DNA from: UBA2256 sp964531105
Lineage (GTDB): Bacteria; Spirochaetota; Spirochaetia; Treponematales; Rectinemataceae
Assembly: GCA_964531105.1 (NCBI GenBank)
Contig: CAZHFN010000052.1
Span: 1 to 10,835 of the forward strand
Direction of reading: 5' to 3'
DNA length: 10,835 nucleotides
Position numbers and translations under genes: made by a program. The notes beneath the pieces were generated by a model. The model had not been told where the DNA came from. It saw only the letters and a list, made by a program, of their open reading frames with translations, and searched no databases. This document shows positions 5,682-10,835 of the stretch, in pieces; the stretch's first letter is position 1; each line of letters starts with the position of its first letter.

Positions 5682-7742
5682 TTAGAATTGGCTCAACTCT
5701 TCTCGCATTAGCTTGATATTCGATTCCAGATCCAGATCTTCCCTGGGAAATTTAGCATTGAGCGTTTCGGTATTCCTCAGATCTTCTTCGACAAGGTGGA
5801 CTTGGGTTTGCGGATCGGTAAGGATTGCGGTTCTCAGGCCGTAGAGGCGATATGCCGCCCGATAGAAGAGCAGAAGTACAAGCTGTTCGCTTTCGCTTTG
5901 GGACCATAGGATTTGATCCTCCAGAAAGGAAAAACCTTCCTTGTAGCCTTGGGTAGAAAGCAACCAGGACCCCAAGAGCGAATCCAGTAACATAGCCTCG
6001 CCCTTGAATCTTTGCATGCCTTCCTCGGCGATAGCCAAAGTTGCGGGCCAGTCTTCCAGGGATACGGCCATTTGATGTCTGAGAAGCACAGCAAGCCAGT
6101 CATCGGGGAAATAGGTTTCCAGGGATAGTATATAGTGCTCTAATTCCTGAAGTCTGCCATAAAGAAGGGCTGCCTCCGCAGCCTGAGAAAAGGCGTCGTA
6201 GGCTTCTGGGCTCCAGGGATCGGCGGAAGCGAGTAAATCGTACTGGGCAAAGGCTTGGTCGAGATCCAGATTTACCGTATAGGCATGGGCCAAGGCTTTT
6301 CGGGCTTCGAGATTTTCAGGTTCCCATTCCAGAATTTCAGAAAGGAGTTGGATGGTTTTATCTACCTGGCCTATTTGGAGCAGTACATTCGCATAGCGAA
6401 GCATCGAGGCGGTGTTTACCAAGATATAGGCATCCTCAGCTGCTTTATAACAGTCCAGGGAAAGTTCGAAGGCTTCCTCCTGGCTCTTGACCCAGTCTTC
6501 GGAAAAATCGGCATAGTTGAGCCAAAGGCCATAATAATAATCGCCCATGACGAGGGACAGGATGGGCGGAATGGGAAGGTCTTGGCGTTTCATGTCGGAA
6601 AACTGGGCATGGGGGTCGAAATAAAAGTAGTCGGAGCCACCTTTTCCGGAATACCGGATATTCTCTAGGTCTTCGCCTTCGTCGAGATCGGCGAAAGCAA
6701 AACCGCGGTAATTATCGTGTTCAATATAACCGTTTAACGCGATATTCACTTTTTGAGCGAGAATATAGGGGTCATTCTCCAAGGGATCGGCATCCATCAA
6801 GCTAGACCAGGCTGAAAGCCACAGACCGTAATATGTTTGTTCTTCAGACGCAGCCACCACACTTTTTACATAGGACGGGGCATCTTCATAAAAGGCGGGC
6901 AGGAAGAAGAATTCAGGAAGTTCCTCGGGGCTTTCTCCCGTTGCGGTGGTCACGGCTGTCTGGGTTCCGCCCGGATAAAAGCTGCCGAAGAACTGGCTGT
7001 AAATGGCAGGGATCTGTGCGCCTGAGGTTTTTTCCTGGACTCCTCCGCCTGTGCGCCTGAAAATTTCGCTAATTTCCAAGCCCGGTTGTGTAATATGGTT
7101 GAGCAATTCCCCGGTGAAGGTGCCGTTGCGTCCCGAGCCGTCCTGAGCAGTGCTTCCGGCGCTGGTGGAATAAACCACAATGCTTCCCGGAGGCTGCGTG
7201 CCGACAATGCTCAAGCCGCGGTTGCTCGACCTGGCCCAGGCAAAGGGATTGTCCCTGCAGGCATCCAGAATCACTACATTGAGTTTATTCTTGGCTTCCC
7301 TGAGGCTGTCCAGTACAAAATACAGTGAGACCGCCCTCGTTCTTAGAAGGGATTCCGAAGGAATCTGGACATCCACCGGGATGAGATAATTCTCGCCGCC
7401 TGACTGCACGCCATGGCCTGCGTAGAAAAACAGCCCTACCGAGTCGGGACTGCTTGCCAGCCTGTCCCTGAAGCCGAGTACCGCGGCTTCCATGGCCTCA
7501 AGCCCTGCGTCGGTGAGTACTTCTGTGGAAAACCCCAGTTGGGTAAGTGCGTTTCCCATGTCCCGTGCATCGTTGGCAGGGTTGGCTAGTTTGCTTGTGC
7601 CTGTGTAAGTGCCGTTCCCCATCACAAGGGCAAAGCGTAGTTGGGTGGCTTGAATTTCCTGGGCAAACAGAGAAGAAGCCGCAATGAAATTTATGAGAAC
7701 AATAACGCAGAGGATGATAGGGGCATGCCTCGGTCGCCTCAT
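5682..7742 (-). CDS. Secreted caspase-like (peptidase C14/metacaspase-type) protein with TPR region
   Basis: The protein is 686 residues from ATG 7742; a TTG at 7760 would add six. MRRPRH followed by a hydrophobic stretch ending SSLFA-27 is a signal peptide, so it acts outside the cytoplasm. Residues 37-255 form a caspase p20-like domain: LRFALVMGNGTY (35-46), LANPANDARDM (52-62), LFFYAGHGVQ (104-113) with catalytic His110, and VVILDACRDNPF (156-167) with catalytic Cys162. The STSAG segment (192-196) is typical of bacterial caspase-like proteins. About residues 420-680 are helical TPR-like repeats, probably for protein binding. YYGLWL occurs twice (304-309 and 403-408), suggesting a duplicated unit between the domains. 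Both catalytic residues are present, so a cysteine protease is likely; its substrate is unknown. No Shine-Dalgarno is present at either start. It is divergent from the beta-helix gene. Confidence 0.88.
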   Translation of the reverse strand: MRRPRHAPIILCVIVLINFIAASSLFAQEIQATQLRFALVMGNGTYTGTSKLANPANDARDMGNALTQLGFSTEVLTDAGLEAMEAAVLGFRDRLASSPDSVGLFFYAGHGVQSGGENYLIPVDVQIPSESLLRTRAVSLYFVLDSLREAKNKLNVVILDACRDNPFAWARSSNRGLSIVGTQPPGSIVVYSTSAGSTAQDGSGRNGTFTGELLNHITQPGLEISEIFRRTGGGVQEKTSGAQIPAIYSQFFGSFYPGGTQTAVTTATGESPEELPEFFFLPAFYEDAPSYVKSVVAASEEQTYYGLWLSAWSSLMDADPLENDPYILAQKVNIALNGYIEHDNYRGFAFADLDEGEDLENIRYSGKGGSDYFYFDPHAQFSDMKRQDLPIPPILSLVMGDYYYGLWLNYADFSEDWVKSQEEAFELSLDCYKAAEDAYILVNTASMLRYANVLLQIGQVDKTIQLLSEILEWEPENLEARKALAHAYTVNLDLDQAFAQYDLLASADPWSPEAYDAFSQAAEAALLYGRLQELEHYILSLETYFPDDWLAVLLRHQMAVSLEDWPATLAIAEEGMQRFKGEAMLLDSLLGSWLLSTQGYKEGFSFLEDQILWSQSESEQLVLLLFYRAAYRLYGLRTAILTDPQTQVHLVEEDLRNTETLNAKFPREDLDLESNIKLMREELSQF

Positions 7743-7748
7743 AACTAA

Positions 7749-7777
7749 AGTGTAGAACAAGATATCCCGGGATGCAA
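7749..7777 (-). promoter_or_regulatory. Candidate promoter of the caspase-like gene, possibly leaderless
   Basis: The minus strand has TTGCAT (7772-7777), 17 nt, then TACACT (7749-7754). The -10 ends 6 nt before the ATG at 7742, so transcription would start at the start codon, consistent with no ribosome binding site. The -35 is poor (three of six). Confidence 0.35.
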
Positions 7778-7800
7778 TCTTTATTCTGGAGGGGTAATGT

Positions 7801-7818
7801 TTATTGATCCATCAATAA
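7801..7818. promoter_or_regulatory. 18-bp perfect palindrome next to the beta-helix promoter (operator candidate)
   Basis: TTATTGATCCATCAATAA consists of two 8-bp arms around CC. It ends directly before a TTGACC at 7819 and 6 bp before the -35 used in the best promoter. This is a good location for a dimeric activator or repressor. It could also act on the divergent caspase-like gene. Confidence 0.55.
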
Positions 7819-7824
7819 TTGACC

Positions 7825-7853
7825 TTGACCTGCAAAATTCATGAACCTATAAT
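7825..7853 (+). promoter_or_regulatory. Promoter of the beta-helix gene
   Basis: TTGACC (7825-7830), a 17-nt spacer and a perfect TATAAT (7848-7853). A second TTGACC directly precedes the first (7819-7824). The predicted start is near 7860, so everything from 7860 on, including the leader hairpin and the signal peptide frame, would be transcribed. Confidence 0.8.
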
Positions 7854-7876
7854 TATTTATCGTCATAAAATCGCAT

Positions 7877-7900
7877 TTGTAGATTGATCCGAATCTGCAA
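7877..7900 (+). promoter_or_regulatory. Leader hairpin of the beta-helix transcript
   Basis: TTGTAGATT (7877-7885) and AATCTGCAA (7892-7900) pair over 9 bp with one G-U, around loop GATCCG. The hairpin begins about 17 nt into the predicted transcript, just before a weak AGGA (7906-7909). It could stabilise the mRNA or affect translation start. No known riboswitch class is recognised. Confidence 0.35.
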
Positions 7901-7907
7901 TGCTTAG

Positions 7908-7985
7908 GAATCATGTATCGTAAAACATGGCTGTTGTGATCGTCGTATTTTAAAGCTTTGTGTTCTCTGCAGCGTCTGTATTTTC
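7908..7985 (+). other. In-frame upstream extension of the beta-helix gene encoding a lipoprotein signal, without standard start codon
   Basis: Upstream of the TTG at 7986 the same frame is open back to a TAG at 7905-7907. It reads RRILKLCVLCSVCIFLYSC into the coding region, a positively charged then hydrophobic stretch ending in a lipobox-like LYSC. None of these codons is ATG, GTG or TTG. An ATT at 7947 would give ILKLCVLCSVCIFLYSC. An ATG at 7913-7915 after AGGA opens another frame (MYRKTWLL, then TGA); removing one base near 7935-7937 would join it to the lipoprotein frame. The true start is therefore unresolved: non-standard codon, frameshift or sequence error. Confidence 0.6.
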
Positions 7986-9461
7986 TTGTACTCCTGCCCT
8001 AATCAGTATCCGTCCACTGCTGGCCAATACTATGTTTCACTTGATGGGGATGACGAAAATCCCGGAACCCTGCAGAAACCCTGGCGGAGTTTTCAAAAAG
8101 CCTGTGAAAATGTCAGCCCCGGTGACACAGTCTACATAAGGGGCGGAACCTATACTGAACGTTTAATAATAAACGGTTCTGGCACAGTAGAAGAACCTAT
8201 TCTGTTCTCTGCCTACCCGGGAGAAAATCCGGTTATTGATGGCGAAACTATAGAGATTCCCGATGCCTGGGGTGGGCTGATCGAGGCGAGCGCCAAGAGC
8301 CATATCCGCATACGAGGCTTTACGATAAAGAATGCCAAGGGATTTGCGATTTTTGCCGTGGAAGGCGAAGACATCATCATCGAGAACAACCTGACAGACA
8401 ATTCTTGGGGTTCCGGAATTCTCGCCTGGGGAGACAGGAACCTGATCATCCGCGGTAATGCGGTTTCTGAAGCCAGTATCCTTGGATATCAGGAAGCCAT
8501 ATCGATCTCCCATTCCGATGGATTTGAGATATGTGATAATGATGTACATCACTGTCATCTGGAAGGAATCGATGTTAAGGCAGGCTCGCGTAACGGGACG
8601 ATTCATGACAATACTGCCCGTGATTTTGATAAATTAGGGATCTACATCGACGCTTGGGACGGCGATGAATTCAATATTGATGTCTTTAATAATCTGGTCT
8701 ACGCCTGTGCTGAAGGGATAAGGGTCAATACTGAAAATGGGGGTGTTGCCCGGGATATTCGGGTGTACAGCAACACAGTGCGGGATTGTAACGGCAACGG
8801 ATTCTGGGTAGGGGTCGGAGGAATGAGTGGCGTAGTGCATACTGTGAGGGATGTGGAGTTTTTTAAAAATTCTTCATACAACAACAGAATAGGCATGACT
8901 ATATCCGTTCCTACTAATAGCCTCACCCAAAATATTAACGTTTTCAACAATCTGATATATAAAAACTTTTACAACGGCATTATGGTGGATGACAATTCCA
9001 GTCGAACTGCTGCTGAATTTTCCACCCTTAGAATTATAAACAATACTGTATGGGGAAACGGTTTTGAAAACCCCATTGTCGCCTCCAAAGAGTGGGCTCA
9101 TGGCGGAATTTTTATCACAGCTCCTAACGTGGAAGATGTCATTGTTAGGAACAATATAGTAAGCGGAAACAAGAATTTTAACATTGCTGTGCATACTGAA
9201 GTTCCTGCAAGTGTTGTGACTATCGATCATAATCTAATTTATTCCGAGACTATCTCTCCGATTGAAGCAGCAGGAACTGATACTATTATGGGAAATCCTC
9301 TTTTCTTGAAGGAGACTGGCGGCGATTTTCGTCTCTCGCCAAATTCCCCAGCCATCGATACGGGTACGTCGATTTACGACGAAACGCCTTTGACCGATTA
9401 TGCCGGTAACCCCAGGCTGAAAGGAGCTGGAGTAGATATTGGGGCCTATGAGTGTTACTGA
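7986..9461 (+). CDS. Surface or periplasmic right-handed parallel beta-helix protein (DUF1565-like N-terminus, choice-of-anchor-Q-like C-terminus)
   Basis: The 491-residue frame from TTG 7986 is only the last possible standard start; the protein probably begins upstream with a lipoprotein signal whose cysteine is residue 4 here. Residues 14-80 match DUF1565-type starts: QYYVSLDGDDENPGT, KPWRSFQKA, GDTVYIRGGTYTE. Residues 100-435 are about ten parallel beta-helix rungs marked by recurring asparagines (NNLTDN, NAVSEA, NNLVYA, NTVRDC, NNLIYK, NNTVWG, NNIVSG, HNLIYS). The end (NPLF about 437, DFRLSPNSPAIDTG, DYAGNP, DIGAYE) resembles the choice-of-anchor-Q C-terminus. Such proteins bind or cleave polysaccharides (lyases, epimerases) or act as adhesins; no catalytic residues could be assigned with confidence. 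It is divergent from the caspase-like gene and preceded by a strong promoter and palindrome. No sorting sequence follows the C-terminus. Confidence 0.88.
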   Translation: MYSCPNQYPSTAGQYYVSLDGDDENPGTLQKPWRSFQKACENVSPGDTVYIRGGTYTERLIINGSGTVEEPILFSAYPGENPVIDGETIEIPDAWGGLIEASAKSHIRIRGFTIKNAKGFAIFAVEGEDIIIENNLTDNSWGSGILAWGDRNLIIRGNAVSEASILGYQEAISISHSDGFEICDNDVHHCHLEGIDVKAGSRNGTIHDNTARDFDKLGIYIDAWDGDEFNIDVFNNLVYACAEGIRVNTENGGVARDIRVYSNTVRDCNGNGFWVGVGGMSGVVHTVRDVEFFKNSSYNNRIGMTISVPTNSLTQNINVFNNLIYKNFYNGIMVDDNSSRTAAEFSTLRIINNTVWGNGFENPIVASKEWAHGGIFITAPNVEDVIVRNNIVSGNKNFNIAVHTEVPASVVTIDHNLIYSETISPIEAAGTDTIMGNPLFLKETGGDFRLSPNSPAIDTGTSIYDETPLTDYAGNPRLKGAGVDIGAYECY

Positions 9462-9635
9462 AGGTGTAGCTTTGAATATTTTTAAGGACTTTCTTCGGGA
9501 AAAAATGCAGGGTACAGTAGGATTTAGGCGGAAAAGCCAGGTGACGCGCAGAATCTATTGTTGGCGTTGTATACACTGACTATTTTTTGCTACTGATTTT
9601 TCCGCACAACACTTTTATGTCCTAAGGAGGCAAGA
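9462..9635 (+). other. Intergenic region before the P1 peptidase gene
   Basis: These 174 bp hold no gene and no convincing terminator. A weak promoter-like pair, TTGTTG (9558-9563) and TATTTT (9581-9586) with a 17-nt spacer, precedes the peptidase gene. AAGGAGG at about 9624-9630 is its ribosome binding site. Confidence 0.35.
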
Positions 9636-10775
9636 ATGAGTGTAAAAGCTACAGCAATGACCGTGATCATGATCGCGGTCTTGGGCTTGGCGGCAGGGGC
9701 CCAAGCGATTGAGCCCGCCAAGCCCGTAGTGCCCGCAGTGAAAACCGGCGCGATGAACGCCATCACCGATGTGCCGGGAATCCAGGTGGGCAGTTTCGAT
9801 CGAAACCACACCGGGACTACGGTAATTCTGGCTCCCCAGGGAGCGGTGGGCGGCGTGGATGTGCGCGGTTCGGCGCCGGGCAGCAGGGAAACCGACCTGC
9901 TGCGGCCTATCGACATGGTAGACAAGGTGGACGCGGTTGTCCTGACCGGCGGCTCGGCCTATGGCCTCGCGGCGGCGGACGGCGTCATGAAATGGCTTGA
10001 AGAGAACAACAGAGGCTGGGCTGTGGGCGGCGGAAAGGTAGTTCCCATAGTACCCGCGGCAGTCCTCTTCGATCCGGGCAGATTCGGCAGGGACTTTACC
10101 GACAGACCCAACGCAAGCTTTGGCTACCTGGCCTGCGAAGCCGCCAGCGCCGGCCCTGTGGATATGGGTAACGTGGGCGCGGGCGCAGGCGCGGTAGGCG
10201 GCGGCCTCAAGGGCGGCCTCGGAACCGCCAGCCAGGACTTGGGCGACGGTGTCATGGTCGGAGCCATTGTGGCGGTAAATGCCGGAGGTTCGACGGTCAA
10301 CCAGGCTACCGGCGAGTTCTATGCCTCCTTCCTGGAAGTGGGCAATGAATTCGGCGGGCTTAAGCGTCCCTTCGCCAACGCCCTGGCCAAAGACGGTTTT
10401 GAGCTGGCTTTCCTGGATACCATGGAAGCCTCCAAAAATACCACTATCGCTTGCATCGCCACCAACGTGAAGCTCACCAAGGCCCAGGCTCAGAAGATCG
10501 CTGAAATGGCCCACGACGGCATGGCTCGGGCTATTCGCCCCTCCCACACCATGTTCGACGGCGATACGATCTTTGTGCTGGGAACGGGAAAGCTTGATCT
10601 GGATACCCTCAAGCAACAGGCTACATGGGGTAATACCTCAGCCAACGTCAACAAGCTGGGTGCTGCCGCTGCCGATACCCTGGCAAGGGCTATTGTCCAC
10701 GCCATGTTGAATGCCGAGACCATCGGAACCACGGCCAGCTACAAGGATAAGTATCCCGCGGCTTTCGCGAAGTAA
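9636..10775 (+). CDS. Exported P1-family (DmpA/NylC-like, S58) self-processing peptidase
   Basis: The protein has 379 residues. AAGGAGG with a 5-nt spacer before the ATG fixes the start. A signal peptide ends at GAQA-24, so the enzyme is exported. The P1/DmpA pattern is clear: ITDVPGIQVG (43-52), GTTVILAP (60-67), VDVRGSAPGSRETDLLRP (74-91), VVLTGGSAYGLAAADGV (101-117), and MGNVGAGAGAVGGGLKGGLGT (177-197). In this family a precursor cuts itself before a Ser/Thr that becomes the N-terminal nucleophile of the beta chain. Here ASKN-TTIACIATN (265-277) suggests cleavage between Asn268 and Thr269, as in NylC. HDGMARAIRPSHTMFDGD (293-310) is the conserved beta-chain region. Known relatives are aminopeptidases for D- or beta-amino acids, esterases, or oligoamide hydrolases; the substrate here is unknown. 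The gene is clearly GC-richer than the left half of the window. Confidence 0.93.
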   Translation: MSVKATAMTVIMIAVLGLAAGAQAIEPAKPVVPAVKTGAMNAITDVPGIQVGSFDRNHTGTTVILAPQGAVGGVDVRGSAPGSRETDLLRPIDMVDKVDAVVLTGGSAYGLAAADGVMKWLEENNRGWAVGGGKVVPIVPAAVLFDPGRFGRDFTDRPNASFGYLACEAASAGPVDMGNVGAGAGAVGGGLKGGLGTASQDLGDGVMVGAIVAVNAGGSTVNQATGEFYASFLEVGNEFGGLKRPFANALAKDGFELAFLDTMEASKNTTIACIATNVKLTKAQAQKIAEMAHDGMARAIRPSHTMFDGDTIFVLGTGKLDLDTLKQQATWGNTSANVNKLGAAAADTLARAIVHAMLNAETIGTTASYKDKYPAAFAK

Positions 10776-10835
10776 AAATTCAACTGAAAGCGTCCCCTGC
10801 GCCGGAGGTTCTCTGAATCAGATGCCTGTGTAGGG
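10776..10835. other. Downstream end of window, no gene seen
   Basis: The last 60 bp after the peptidase stop codon hold no complete reading frame and no clear hairpin-plus-T terminator. If a terminator exists it lies further downstream. Confidence 0.5.

Noticed and set aside
7743..7760. TTG start at 7760 for the caspase-like gene
   Set aside because: It adds FYTLV before the charged MRRPRH start of the signal peptide and has no ribosome binding site; ATG 7742 gives a normal signal peptide. Not fully excluded.
7797..7844. A 15-codon frame (MFIDPSIIDLDLQNS) after a good GGAGGGG ribosome binding site
   Set aside because: It lies upstream of and across the beta-helix promoter, whose transcript starts after it, and contains the palindrome. 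No promoter for it was seen.
9615..10616. A 333-codon minus-strand frame opposite the P1 peptidase gene
   Set aside because: It mirrors a GC-rich gene with clear family motifs on the plus strand; its composition (many Gly, His, Ala, Arg) is that of an antisense shadow and no motif is recognisable.
1..10835. CRISPR array, toxin-antitoxin pair or restriction system
   Set aside because: No regularly spaced repeats, no small overlapping gene pair and no methyltransferase or nuclease motifs were found on either strand.

Overview
The window looks like a piece of a bacterial chromosome, probably from a spirochaete of the Treponema/Spirochaeta type. This assignment is an inference from loose lipoprotein-type export signals, a secreted caspase-like protein with TPRs, an exported FMN-bind/FAD flavoprotein, sigma70-type promoters with 17-bp spacers and a tRNA without an encoded CCA. 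No rRNA or other firm taxonomic marker is present.

Left part (1-1640). A copy of an IS66-family insertion sequence runs off the left edge: tnpC (partial, minus strand) preceded by tnpB. Its terminal sequence GTAAGCGC is visible at 1272-1279. The element has cut off the 5' part of a plus-strand gene whose remaining C-terminal part (1280-1640) resembles the L-2-amino-thiazoline-4-carboxylic acid (ATC) hydrolase family.

Middle part (1641-5600). This stretch is visibly more AT-rich than the right part and has the layout of an integrated element. A tRNA-Arg(CCU) gene is followed directly at its 3' side by a tyrosine integrase (minus strand), then a small conserved hypothetical protein with a CxC-x4-CWP motif, then an exported FMN-bind plus FAD_binding_2 flavoprotein with its own strong promoter. 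The flavoprotein has a covalent FMN attachment motif but appears to lack the substrate-binding His and Arg residues of fumarate and urocanate reductases. A bidirectional terminator separates it from the truncated ATC hydrolase gene. The tRNA has an A2-C71 acceptor mismatch, which could be a scar of integration. The distal attachment site is not visible.

Right part (5600-10835). This looks like the host backbone and is a cluster of exported proteins: a secreted caspase-like/TPR protein (minus), a divergent secreted parallel beta-helix protein with DUF1565-like start and choice-of-anchor-Q-like end (plus), and an exported self-processing P1/DmpA-family peptidase (plus). The intergenic region between the caspase and beta-helix genes holds an 18-bp perfect palindrome abutting a near-consensus promoter, a leader hairpin, and an in-frame lipoprotein signal peptide without a normal start codon.

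A recurring pattern is that two genes without a Shine-Dalgarno sequence (tnpC and the caspase gene) each have a -10-like hexamer ending exactly 6 nt before the ATG, suggesting leaderless mRNAs. I do not see a clearly novel multi-gene system. The most interesting candidates are the atypical flavoprotein, the integrase-linked CxC-CWP protein, the mismatched tRNA, and the beta-helix gene start.
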